Source of the DNA: Pseudodesulfovibrio senegalensis
Lineage (GTDB): Bacteria; Desulfobacterota; Desulfovibrionia; Desulfovibrionales; Desulfovibrionaceae
Direction of reading: 5' to 3'
Length of the DNA: 64,000 nt
NCBI RefSeq assembly: GCF_008830225.1
Contig: NZ_WAIE01000001.1
Location: 1,256,838 to 1,320,837 of the forward strand
Shown here: positions 17,248-25,286 of the stretch, in pieces
Layout of the letters: each line of letters begins with the position of its first letter
Numbering within the stretch: position 1 is the stretch's first letter
The notes under the pieces: model-generated
The model's input: the letters and a program-made list of their open reading frames with translations, nothing else
Databases searched by the model: none
What the model was told of the DNA's origin: nothing
Position numbers and translations under genes: made by a program

Positions 17248-18198
17248 TTACTCGATAATCTTGTCCGCACGGGAAAGAACGGATTGGGGCAGCTTGACAC
17301 CCATGGCCTCTGCGGACTTCTGGTTCGCATACAGACGCAGTTGCCTTATCGTTTCGACATGCATGTCGGCAGGCTTAGCACCATCCCGCAAAACACGGGC
17401 ACCCATTTCACCAGTCTGGCGCCCCATAAGATAGTAATCGACGGCAAGGGCAGCAACCGCGCCGCGTTCTACCGAATCAACATCCGCGGCAATCAGCGGC
17501 AAATGGTTCTGTCGGCAGACCTTGACGGCCGACTCGATGGCGGAAACCACAGTGTTGTCGGTCGGAACATAAACAACGTCCGCACGCCCAACAAGACTTT
17601 TGGCAGCCTGATAAACACCAGACGAGTTGGCTATGGTTCCTTCAACCACGTCGATACTCATTTCGGACGCATACTTTTTGAGCAGGTTGACGAGCACGAT
17701 GGAATTCGGTTCACCCGAATTGTAGATCACACCGATGGATTTGACGGACGGAACAATTTCTCGAATCAGCTCCACATGCTTCTTCATGGGGCTGAGATCA
17801 GTCATGCCACTGATGTTTGCCCCGGGTTTTTCCAAGCTTTTGACCAACCCTGCCGTTACCGGATCGGTTACACCAGTGAACAGAATGGGGCGATCTTTGA
17901 TCTTCTGGGCAACAACCTGGGCGGAAGACGTGGAAATGGCCAGCACCAGATCGGGTTGCTCCCCGAGAATCTGACTGGCGATCTGTGTATTTGTGGCCGC
18001 ATTGCCCTGTGCGATGTGCACGTTGTATTCGGCCTTGACCCCCTCATCCTTCAGGGAATCCATAAATCCCTGACGCAGGGCGTCCAAAGCGGGGTGTTCC
18101 ACAATCTGATTAACAGAAATGGAGTATGTCTTCTCAGCACACATGGCGGATGTGGCAAGAAGAACAAAAATCAAAACGACAAGACAGATCCTTTTCAT
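17248..18198 (-). CDS. ABC transporter substrate-binding protein (ABC_sub_bind family)
   Basis: A 316-residue periplasmic protein. A signal peptide is clear (MKRICLVVLIFVLLATSAMCAEK), probably cut after AMC-A or processed as a lipoprotein at the Cys. The body has the two-lobed ABC_sub_bind features: SVNQIVEHPALDALRQGF, NPSAATNTQIASQ-like NAATNTQIASQ, ILFTGVTDPVTAGLV and VYVPTDNTVVSAIESA. The ATG at 18198 follows GGAGGAGAACA; an upstream reading only adds a non-signal extension. It is the first gene of the importer operon. The ligand is unknown. Confidence 0.88.
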   Translation of the reverse strand: MKRICLVVLIFVLLATSAMCAEKTYSISVNQIVEHPALDALRQGFMDSLKDEGVKAEYNVHIAQGNAATNTQIASQILGEQPDLVLAISTSSAQVVAQKIKDRPILFTGVTDPVTAGLVKSLEKPGANISGMTDLSPMKKHVELIREIVPSVKSIGVIYNSGEPNSIVLVNLLKKYASEMSIDVVEGTIANSSGVYQAAKSLVGRADVVYVPTDNTVVSAIESAVKVCRQNHLPLIAADVDSVERGAVAALAVDYYLMGRQTGEMGARVLRDGAKPADMHVETIRQLRLYANQKSAEAMGVKLPQSVLSRADKIIE

Positions 18199-18231
18199 TG
18201 TTCTCCTCCGAAAATAATGATTTGACGCATG

Positions 18232-18261
18232 AGAATGCGGGACATTCAGGACGTTCGTCAA
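18232..18261 (-). promoter_or_regulatory. Candidate promoter for the ABC importer operon
   Basis: On the minus strand TTGACG (18261-18256), an 18-base spacer and CATTCT (18237-18232). It lies between the fliM terminator and the binding-protein gene. Confidence 0.35.
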
Positions 18262-18273
18262 GCATTAGTCCAT

Positions 18274-18299
18274 AAAAAAAGCCGCCCGAAGAAGGCGGC
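18274..18299 (-). terminator. Intrinsic terminator after fliM
   Basis: On the minus strand GCCGCC (18299-18294) and GGCGGC (18286-18281) form a GC-rich stem with a 7-base loop, followed by seven T residues (18280-18274). Confidence 0.85.
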
Positions 18300-18326
18300 C
18301 CACAACAAATATCCGTATGGAAAAAA

Positions 18327-19304
18327 TCAAAAACGAAGTTCCTGTTCCTTCTTGACCTTGAAGGCCTTGTTGCCCTTGACCCTTCCGGGCAATCCTTCGA
18401 ACTTCTTGATCCCTTCGATCTCCGCCTCCAGCAGTTCATCCTCATCCGTATCCAACAATAAAATATCGCCGGTTTTGAGATTCATGAGTTGTCGGCCGGA
18501 AATTTTGCTTTGACCAAGCCGCACAACCATTTCGACGGGCGTTTCCATGAGACGTTCCTTGAACCGGTTGATCCACGCGTGGTCAACTTCAAGGCGTTCC
18601 GACTGGAACGAGGCATGCAACTTGGAACGAATGGGTTCCATGGTGGCATAGGGCAGGCAGATAATCAGCGAACCGATGGCATTTTCCAGCTCAACCTCGA
18701 ACGTAACCACGATAACCACGTCCGAGGGGGGTACAATGGCAGCAAATTGCGGGTTGACCTCGGTGCGAACCATCTCGATGTGCACCTCGTGAACAGGCTG
18801 CCACGATTCTTCCATATTGGTCAGGGCAATCTTGACAACACGTTCGACAATGGCCTGCTCGATGGGTGTGAAATCGCGCCCCTCCACCTTGGGCTGGCTT
18901 CCGGCACCACCAAAGAAATTTTCAACCAGAGCAAAGACCAGCCTTGAATCGACAACGAGCAGGGCGTTGCCGCGCAAGGGGTCCATTTTGAATATGGAGA
19001 TGGATGTGGGAACAGGCAGGGAGCGCATGAAGTCGCCAAACTTGGACATGTCGATGGAAATGGGGTTTATGTCCACGCGCTTGCGCATGGTGTTGGCAAG
19101 GGCGTTGGTGCACAACCGCGCAAAACGGTCATTGACGATTTCAAGGACCGGCATGCGTCCGCGGATGATTCTATCCTGGTTGGCGAGGTCAAAAGAGACC
19201 ACGCCGGAATCATCTTCAGGAAGCTCCGCCTCGGTCTCTACGTCGCCCCCCGAAAGTCCGCGCAACAGGGCATCAACTTCATCTTGTTCGAGAATCTTGC
19301 TCAT
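18327..19304 (-). CDS. fliM: Flagellar motor switch protein FliM
   Basis: A 325-residue C-ring protein. The N-terminal MSKILEQDEVDALLRGL is the CheY-P binding peptide. The middle CheC-like domain (RGRMPVLEIVNDRFAR, LVFALVENFFGGAG) and the C-terminal SpoA domain (MVVRLGQSKISGRQLMNLKTGD) follow. It sits at the cytoplasmic face of the flagellar basal body and controls rotation direction. It stands alone here, without other flagellar genes, and has its own terminator. The 312 bases upstream contain a candidate promoter. Confidence 0.96.
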   Translation of the reverse strand: MSKILEQDEVDALLRGLSGGDVETEAELPEDDSGVVSFDLANQDRIIRGRMPVLEIVNDRFARLCTNALANTMRKRVDINPISIDMSKFGDFMRSLPVPTSISIFKMDPLRGNALLVVDSRLVFALVENFFGGAGSQPKVEGRDFTPIEQAIVERVVKIALTNMEESWQPVHEVHIEMVRTEVNPQFAAIVPPSDVVIVVTFEVELENAIGSLIICLPYATMEPIRSKLHASFQSERLEVDHAWINRFKERLMETPVEMVVRLGQSKISGRQLMNLKTGDILLLDTDEDELLEAEIEGIKKFEGLPGRVKGNKAFKVKKEQELRF

Positions 19305-19616
19305 GAATCGTATCCAGCCTCTCTCTTTCCCGTTGTGTCAAATTTACATCACGCCGGAAGATAAAGCAAAAAACGGACCGAAAGCTGTATTCATATCGGT
19401 CAATACCAAGAGTTTCTTAATATTTCACCTAACACCACAGGTATGACCTAGGCAACCTTAACAGCGGATTGGAACACGATTTTTCTAGAAAAAAAATTGA
19501 TAAAGACAAGAAAAGCAAATCGCCGGGGCAGGTATTATCCTAAAAAACACACTATTTCAGACAAATATGAGATACATTTCGTGAACATTTACTGTCGGCA
19601 AGGCTCAGGATCCCAC
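19305..19616. other. 312-base gene-free stretch between fliM and the YibQ-like gene
   Basis: AT-rich relative to its neighbours, with no credible ORF. It is the upstream region of fliM on the minus strand. I see no convincing terminator for the YibQ operon that ends at 19617 and no sigma-54 element with correct GG/GC spacing. The best promoter candidate is at 19482-19509. Confidence 0.6.
19482..19509 (-). promoter_or_regulatory. Candidate promoter for fliM
   Basis: On the minus strand TTGTCT (19509-19504), a 16-base spacer and TAGAAA (19487-19482). The leader would be about 175 bases. The layout resembles the tRNA-Leu promoter at 63737-63764. Confidence 0.3.
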
Positions 19617-20900
19617 TCACGAATCTGAAAAAGCCGGTTTGAGCCGTGATAAGGGGACAACGGTCACTTTCTTGTTGCGACGAGTTGCCCATTGCCTGAT
19701 TGCGGCCAAAGTTGCCGGATGCGGATGGCCGATGGCAATGGCCTGGCCTCGACTCTGGGCAATCCTTTCGGCCTTGCGCAATTGGTACACAATGGAGGAA
19801 ACATCCTTGACGTTATCCAGAAAGACGTTGCGTTTGTAAAAAGGTATGGCAATGGAACGAGCTACATCCCGGCCGACACTTTTCGGTGTGGTCATGCTGT
19901 CCAGAAAGAAAAGCCCACGTTTCTTAAATTCCTTGAGCGCTGCCCGCATCCCGGGCTTGTTTTCCGTGAAAAGCGACCCCATATGATTATTGGCACCGAT
20001 GGCCTCGGGAATCATGGCGACGTATTTCCGGACCGTATTGCTGATTTCACGGGCATTCATGGTTACAAACAATGCCCCTTCGCCGGGGTTCACGCGGGGA
20101 TAGCCTTTGGGCTGCATGGGAAAATGAACAAGAATATCCCGTCCGGCCTTACGAAGTAAACGTACAGATTCGTTCATATGACTGCTGGCAGGCCAGACCG
20201 CATAGACAAGGGGTAAATCGATGGACAACAACCCCTTGAGAATTTTCATATTTTCACCAACGTCATCAATGACGACAACCAGCTTGGGTCCATTGACGCG
20301 ATTGGGGGCAGGGGCAGAGGGCGTTTGTCGGATGCCATCCAGCAGGATATCATGGGTGTTGACGTCTCCGACCATCAGGGAAACATGGTCACCGTCTCCT
20401 GTAAGATACGCATTGGTCACACGCTTGGACAAACTCTTCTGCAAAGCCAATAAAAAGGCATCACGCTTTTTGACATTCGGTATGCGCAAGCGCTGGAAAT
20501 GATAATCCTGTCCGGCGTGGCTGCGGATCGTCACCTCATCCAACTCCAGCCGCTGCATATCGATTCCGCTCGTACGCAGGGCTTCCAACAAAGCGAAGTC
20601 AACCTGTTTGACGATCTCTTCCAAGCCGCCAAAGGCTTCCTCATAAATACGTTTGGATGATTCCGGAGATACAGCCTGAAGGACGACCGGCTCTTTGGAT
20701 TCCATAACGACGGGAACGGGCGGAGCGGAATTCATGAGCAGATGAATAACCACTCCCATGCCGCACAACACGACAGCAAAGACAGCAATGAGAACACCGG
20801 GCCGGAACAGGCGATGTTTCAGCCTGTCCAGCCCGGTTTCTTTTTCAGTGCTATGCGTTTTTTCCGAGCCGCTTTCCAACGGCTCCCTGTCCTGAGTCAT
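19617..20900 (-). CDS. Divergent polysaccharide deacetylase family protein (YibQ-like)
   Basis: A 427-residue protein. The N-terminus has a single membrane span (PGVLIAVFAVVLCGMGVVIHLLM, about residues 34-56) after a charged segment, so the rest is probably periplasmic. The C-terminal half is the divergent deacetylase domain: LVVVIDDVGENM, VYAVWPASSHMNE, ILVHFPMQPKGYP, GANNHMGSLFTE and AIAIGHPHPATL. The family is commonly found downstream of EnvC and Ctp proteins, as here, suggesting a part in peptidoglycan turnover. The true substrate is unknown. It begins three bases after the Ctp stop. Confidence 0.87.
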   Translation of the reverse strand: MTQDREPLESGSEKTHSTEKETGLDRLKHRLFRPGVLIAVFAVVLCGMGVVIHLLMNSAPPVPVVMESKEPVVLQAVSPESSKRIYEEAFGGLEEIVKQVDFALLEALRTSGIDMQRLELDEVTIRSHAGQDYHFQRLRIPNVKKRDAFLLALQKSLSKRVTNAYLTGDGDHVSLMVGDVNTHDILLDGIRQTPSAPAPNRVNGPKLVVVIDDVGENMKILKGLLSIDLPLVYAVWPASSHMNESVRLLRKAGRDILVHFPMQPKGYPRVNPGEGALFVTMNAREISNTVRKYVAMIPEAIGANNHMGSLFTENKPGMRAALKEFKKRGLFFLDSMTTPKSVGRDVARSIAIPFYKRNVFLDNVKDVSSIVYQLRKAERIAQSRGQAIAIGHPHPATLAAIRQWATRRNKKVTVVPLSRLKPAFSDS

Positions 20901-20903
20901 TCG

Positions 20904-22190
20904 CTATTTGATTTTGCTCAACCTCGGCAAACTGCGCACCAGTTCAAGCCCCATGCGCAACTGATTGTCCTTAGCAAGCATATCTTTGATTTCTTTATTT
21001 TTTTTCTTCTGTTCCGGCGTTTCGCCATTGGCGTTTTCCAAATGACCGCCAAGATCCTTTTCACGTACGGTGAAACGGCGACGCAGGTCGGACTTGTCAT
21101 CTTCGGCAGGCTCCACAAAAGGAATGCTCAGATCAGGTTCGATTCCCGTGGCCTGAATTGAACGTCCGCTGGGCGTGTAGTAGAGCGCGGTGGTCAACTT
21201 GATACCGGCACCGTCGGAAAGGGGAATCACGGTTTGGACGGATCCCTTGCCGAAAGAACGTTCACCTACGAGAAGGGCGCGGTTGTGGTCCTGCAAGGCA
21301 CCGGCAACGATCTCAGAAGCCGAAGCCGATCCCGAGTTGATAAGTACAACCATAGGAACAGAAACGTCCTCTTTGCTTTCGCCAGCCATGAAATCCTTGC
21401 GCTGGGCCTCGTTTTTGCCCTGAATGTAAACGATCAGACCGTCTTCAAGGAAGGTGTCTGCAACAGATACGGCCTGTCCCAGAAGTCCCCCGGGGTTATT
21501 GCGCAGGTCAAGAACAATGCCTTTCAATTCATTGTCATCACGGAATTCATCAATACCCTCAAGCAATTCCTTGGTGGTATTCTCATTGAATCGAGTCAGA
21601 CGCACGTACAGGTAGCCCTTGTCCAAAACCTTGGTCTTGACGCTGACGATGGGAATCGTACCACGCACAATGGCCACGTCTTCGGGAACCTGCGAGTCCT
21701 CATGCATGATGGTCAGGGTGATAGTGCTCCCCTTGGGACCACGAATCTTGGAAACAGCATCCATGAGAGTAATGTCCTGGGTAGACTCTCCATCAATTTC
21801 AAGGATGAAATCCCCAGCCTTGAGCCCGGCCTTGTACGCCGGCGTGTCCTCGATGGGAGAAACTACAATGAGACGACCGTTCTCCATGCTGATTTCAATG
21901 CCGATGCCGCTGAATTTGCCGCTGGTGCTTTCCTGCATATCCTTGAAGTCTTCGGCGGTGAGATATGCGGAATGCGGGTCCAACTGTTCCAGCATGCCCT
22001 TGATGGAATCCTCGATCAGTTCCTTTTTGGTGATGGGATTGACATAATACCCTTCGACCATATCAAGCACTTGGCTGAACCGGCGCAAGGCATCGAAATG
22101 GGCGTCATCCTTGCTCGCTATACTGGAGCCAGGAGTAACGGTAAGCGTAAAAAGAAGAAGAAAAGTCGTCAGCCACAAGGTAATGCGCAT
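20904..22190 (-). CDS. S41 family C-terminal processing peptidase
   Basis: A 428-residue secreted serine protease. It has an N-terminal signal (LWLTTFLLLFTLTVTPGSS), a PDZ domain (FSGIGIEISMENGRLIVVSPIEDTPA, AGLKAGDFILEIDG), the LDLRNNPGGLLGQAV motif, the catalytic Ser in NSGSASASEIVAGAL and the Lys in SFGKGSVQTV. It trims or degrades periplasmic proteins, often peptidoglycan hydrolases. A GGGAGGGAACA site precedes the ATG. It lies between envC and the YibQ-like gene in a conserved order. Confidence 0.92.
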   Translation of the reverse strand: MRITLWLTTFLLLFTLTVTPGSSIASKDDAHFDALRRFSQVLDMVEGYYVNPITKKELIEDSIKGMLEQLDPHSAYLTAEDFKDMQESTSGKFSGIGIEISMENGRLIVVSPIEDTPAYKAGLKAGDFILEIDGESTQDITLMDAVSKIRGPKGSTITLTIMHEDSQVPEDVAIVRGTIPIVSVKTKVLDKGYLYVRLTRFNENTTKELLEGIDEFRDDNELKGIVLDLRNNPGGLLGQAVSVADTFLEDGLIVYIQGKNEAQRKDFMAGESKEDVSVPMVVLINSGSASASEIVAGALQDHNRALLVGERSFGKGSVQTVIPLSDGAGIKLTTALYYTPSGRSIQATGIEPDLSIPFVEPAEDDKSDLRRRFTVREKDLGGHLENANGETPEQKKKNKEIKDMLAKDNQLRMGLELVRSLPRLSKIK

Positions 22191-22235
22191 TGTTCCCTCC
22201 CCGAGATCTATCCCTGTCTCAGGTCAACTTGCCAA

Positions 22236-23357
22236 TCAATTTAAAGAGGTTAACCAAAGGTCCGGGTTAATGGGTTTTTGGTGAAAACGCAATTCAAAAT
22301 ACAGTCCCGGACCATTGACCTTGGGATAGAACCCGGCTCTGCCAATGGGTTCATCCTTTTCGACTTCCTGCCCCGTTTCAACGAATGTATCCTGCAAATA
22401 TGCGTATAGACTATAATAATTATATCCATGGTACACGATCACGACCTTGCCGAAACCGCGCAGCGTATCATTATGAACAACCTTGCCCCAAAATATTGAT
22501 CGAACTTCAGCCTCATCGATTACACTCAGTGACAGTCCCCGGGAGGGCGGTTTGGCCCGCAGATTGAAATGGGCCACTACGTCTCCGTCCACAGGCCAGG
22601 GCAAGGCTCGTTTGTAAAAATCGAATTTTTTGGTTTTTTGGGTGCTCAGTTGATAATTGAGTTGCTTGATGGTGGCAAGAATGTCCTGCAATTCACTTTC
22701 AAGCGTCCGTTTCTTGGTGGTGACCTTCTTGAGATTGGACCGCAATGTCCACTTATCGCGCAATAGCCTGTCTTTGTTTTTGTTGATCCGTGCAAGCTGC
22801 AGTTCAGCCTCTTTTTCCAAAAGACGTTGCCGTTCAAGGTTGCGTTTCAGCTGCTCGGCCGTATCCCGTGCGGCCACGAACTTTTCGCGGGTAGCGGTAT
22901 ACACCGAAGAAAGCCAATTGAAGCGCCGGTTGGCCATGTCCCACGAATCCACACCGGCGAATCGGCCCTGTGCGTTCTGAATATGTACAGGCCACAAGGT
23001 TTCGAGCAAGGCATTCAATTCCTTGAGTATCGATTTCTTGCGAGCTTCAAGTTCAAAATGTTCCTCGCGGGCAGCTTTTTCATGCTGGCGAATCTTATCC
23101 AACACCTTTTGCTGTTTTCTGACCTTGCCGCTCATGGTGCGCACACGCTTGGCGACCGCATCTAAACGACCGGACAACTCATCTGCCTTGCGCTTCAGAT
23201 CCAAAACCTGATTCTGGCGGACATCTGCCTCGTAATTCTGTTGTTCGATGACCTCATGAATGGTCCCGGATTCCTCGGCGCACACAGGAGATGCCTGCGT
23301 AAAAGCAAGAAAAACAAGGCAATAAAAAATATATTTCCGCACGATATCCGTTCGCAT
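22236..23357 (-). CDS. EnvC-like murein hydrolase activator (degenerate LytM domain)
   Basis: A 373-residue protein. A signal peptide (YIFYCLVFLAFTQASPVCA) is followed by about 200 residues of coiled coil and a C-terminal LytM/M23 domain. The zinc ligands of active M23 enzymes are missing: the H-x3-D motif is RGLSLSV here and the HxH-type LHFE is LYFELR, so it should be an activator of an amidase and not a hydrolase. The ATG at 23357 shares its A with the stop of the endonuclease III-like gene (TGATG), which fixes the start. It precedes ctp. Confidence 0.86.
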   Translation of the reverse strand: MRTDIVRKYIFYCLVFLAFTQASPVCAEESGTIHEVIEQQNYEADVRQNQVLDLKRKADELSGRLDAVAKRVRTMSGKVRKQQKVLDKIRQHEKAAREEHFELEARKKSILKELNALLETLWPVHIQNAQGRFAGVDSWDMANRRFNWLSSVYTATREKFVAARDTAEQLKRNLERQRLLEKEAELQLARINKNKDRLLRDKWTLRSNLKKVTTKKRTLESELQDILATIKQLNYQLSTQKTKKFDFYKRALPWPVDGDVVAHFNLRAKPPSRGLSLSVIDEAEVRSIFWGKVVHNDTLRGFGKVVIVYHGYNYYSLYAYLQDTFVETGQEVEKDEPIGRAGFYPKVNGPGLYFELRFHQKPINPDLWLTSLN

Positions 23358-24010
23358 CAGGATTCCAGCAAAGGTTGCAGGGGACAGGACTCGCACCAGC
23401 CAGCTTTTCGCCTACACCATGCATTGCCTACCCGAACAAGCAATGCATGGTATTCATTGAACAATGACACGTCCTGGGGCAATACGTCCATGATATACGA
23501 TTGCAATGCGTGGTAATCCACATCCGGCTCGACAAGACCGTGTCGATTAAAAATCCGGGCCGTATAGGCGTCCACGACCAGAACAGGTTTTTCCAAGGCA
23601 TAACACAGAATGGAATCCGCAGTCTCCGGGCCAATTCCGTTGACACTCAGAAGCGCCTTGCGGAGACTGTCCATGTCCTGCCCGGCAAGCCTGGTAATGG
23701 AACCATCTGCATACTCATGAAGAAAGGCCATGAAATTGAGCAGACGCCTGGCTTTTTGCCGATAGTATCCGCACGGACGAATCAGAACCTCAAGCTCTTC
23801 TTGAGAAAAGGAGTCCAGCCGTTGTTCATCAAGAGCTCCGGCAACCTTGAGGGCATCAATGGCCTTGGTCACGTTGCCCCAGTTGGTATTCTGGGTCAGG
23901 ATCGCGCCAACCGCCACTTCGAAAGGTGAATCCGCAGGCCACCAGTTGCTCGGTCCCAAGGATTGGTGCATGAAATCAAACATGCGCATGAGCAACTGTG
24001 CGCGTCCCAC
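23357..24010 (-). CDS. Endonuclease III-like HhH-GPD DNA glycosylase
   Basis: A 217-residue base-excision glycosylase. It has the LTQNTNWGNVTKAIDAL helix, the helix-hairpin-helix VNGIGPETADSILCYAL and the catalytic Asp in VVDAYTARIF. The position of the Endo III catalytic Lys is Glu here, so a monofunctional glycosylase of the MagIII type is more likely than a lyase. The C-terminal Cys pattern CRRKAGWCESC has three of the four cluster ligands; the fourth is absent. The GTG at 24010 is seven bases after GGAGG, a far better start than internal ATGs. It begins four bases after prmA and overlaps envC. Confidence 0.83.
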   Translation of the reverse strand: MGRAQLLMRMFDFMHQSLGPSNWWPADSPFEVAVGAILTQNTNWGNVTKAIDALKVAGALDEQRLDSFSQEELEVLIRPCGYYRQKARRLLNFMAFLHEYADGSITRLAGQDMDSLRKALLSVNGIGPETADSILCYALEKPVLVVDAYTARIFNRHGLVEPDVDYHALQSYIMDVLPQDVSLFNEYHALLVRVGNAWCRRKAGWCESCPLQPLLES

Positions 24011-24014
24011 AAAA

Positions 24015-24881
24015 CTACCTCCGAACCGAATCCCAGACCAACACAGCCCATTCACCCTGACTGGTAATGACAGGCTGGCCAATGCCGCGCCGTTCATAAG
24101 CAGCAGCCACAGCCTGAGCCTGTTCATTCAGGATGCCAGAAAGCACGAGCACGCCTTCCGGACGCACATGGGGCACAATGTCAACGGCCATCTCTATCAG
24201 TGGGCCGGAAAGGATGTTGGCCACAACAACATCGAACTCATGCCCGGCATCAAGGCTTTCCACACTGCCCACGGCAAGACGCATGGATTCGGCAACATTG
24301 TTGGTTTCAAGATTTTCCTGCGCACAGGCAATGGCCTGCGGGTCAATGTCCAGCCCGATGCCCTTCAGGCCGAGCTTGCACAGACCGATGCCGAGAATTC
24401 CTGAGCCCGTGCCCAAATCCAGAAAACGCATGCCTTCGCGTACCAGACCTTTTTGGACGATTTCCCCAATAGCCTCAAGACACAGGGAAGTGGTGGGGTG
24501 ATGCCCGGTTCCAAAAGCCATCTTGGGCTCGATGACAATATGTGTCTTGCCGTCATGTCCGTCTTCGGACAGCCACGGGGGCAGAATTTCAAACCGTTCG
24601 CCACACATGACCGGGTTGAAAAAATCCTTCCAGGCCATGGCCCAATCCTCGGATTCCTGCTCGGAATGGCTGAGCCTACACCCAGGAAACCGTGCTTCGA
24701 TATCCCGTGTCAGCTCGGTTCCGAGAGGGTGGTCCTCAAGAAAAATCCTGAACAACATGCGATCACCTTCTGTTTCGGGAATCTCCTCCCAACCGTGCGA
24801 AACCTTGGGCGCAAGGAATGCGTTGCAATCGTCAGCTTTTTCCGCAGGAACAGAGAACTCTATCTTCATGAGTGTGGACAT
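24015..24881 (-). CDS. prmA: Ribosomal protein L11 methyltransferase
   Basis: A 288-residue SAM-dependent methyltransferase. The PrmA markers FGTGHHPTTSLCLE, the SAM motif FLDLGTGSGILGIG, the acidic GLDIDPQA and the NILSGPL catalytic motif are clear. It trimethylates ribosomal protein L11. The ATG at 24881 has AAGGA eight bases upstream. It sits between a small unknown gene and the glycosylase gene, all probably in one unit with envC-ctp-yibQ. Confidence 0.94.
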   Translation of the reverse strand: MSTLMKIEFSVPAEKADDCNAFLAPKVSHGWEEIPETEGDRMLFRIFLEDHPLGTELTRDIEARFPGCRLSHSEQESEDWAMAWKDFFNPVMCGERFEILPPWLSEDGHDGKTHIVIEPKMAFGTGHHPTTSLCLEAIGEIVQKGLVREGMRFLDLGTGSGILGIGLCKLGLKGIGLDIDPQAIACAQENLETNNVAESMRLAVGSVESLDAGHEFDVVVANILSGPLIEMAVDIVPHVRPEGVLVLSGILNEQAQAVAAAYERRGIGQPVITSQGEWAVLVWDSVRR

Positions 24882-24954
24882 GATTCATTTCCTTGAATTG
24901 CAGTAAAAAAGGCCAAAGTGAACCTTCGGCCGGTCATGGTGTGGTACAAACGTA

Positions 24955-25176
24955 TCAGACTACCGTGTCAAAAAAAGAGCCTTTGCCCGTATACACGGAT
25001 TGCTGTACCGAGGCCGAAAAACTGTTCTTCAGTTCATCGGCTTCGACTTTCGAGGAATTCCGGTCGACGGTTTCGGCATCCGAGCCGGGCCGAACCTTTT
25101 CCTTTTCTTCCTCATGCCGACGGGCTGCATCAATGCCATACCCGTCCAAGCTTTCCATAGGTGAAATACTCTCCAT
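24955..25176 (-). CDS. Small hypothetical protein (73 aa)
   Basis: A hydrophilic 73-residue protein starting MESISPMESLDGYGIDAARR, with a charged middle (EEEKEKVR) and a Ser/Thr-rich tail ending SFFDTVV. No signal, membrane span or Cys is seen. The ATG at 25176 follows AAGGAG, and a good candidate promoter (25194-25222) lies just upstream, so expression is likely. It is the first gene of the prmA-to-yibQ unit. I do not recognise a family. Confidence 0.65.
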   Translation of the reverse strand: MESISPMESLDGYGIDAARRHEEEKEKVRPGSDAETVDRNSSKVEADELKNSFSASVQQSVYTGKGSFFDTVV

Positions 25177-25193
25177 GGCTTGCTCCTTACAAA

Positions 25194-25222
25194 ACAATAC
25201 GGATTGGACACAGGCCGGTCAA
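25194..25222 (-). promoter_or_regulatory. Candidate sigma-70 promoter for the prmA-envC-ctp unit
   Basis: On the minus strand TTGACC (25222-25217), a 17-base spacer and TATTGT (25199-25194). It lies directly downstream of the argD terminator and 18 bases upstream of the small gene's start. Confidence 0.5.
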
Positions 25223-25246
25223 GGCAATGCATTGGGTTGTCCAAAC

Positions 25247-25271
25247 AAAAAGGGGCGCCGTGCAGCGCCCC
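25247..25271 (-). terminator. Intrinsic terminator after argD
   Basis: On the minus strand GGGGCGC (25271-25265) and GCGCCCC (25258-25252) form the stem, followed by TTTTT (25251-25247). Confidence 0.85.
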
Positions 25272-25286
25272 CACATATTGCATCCG

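Noticed and set aside
19305..19616. Possible sigma-54 promoter upstream of fliM
   Set aside because: GG and GC elements can be found, but not with the required 10-base spacing between them.
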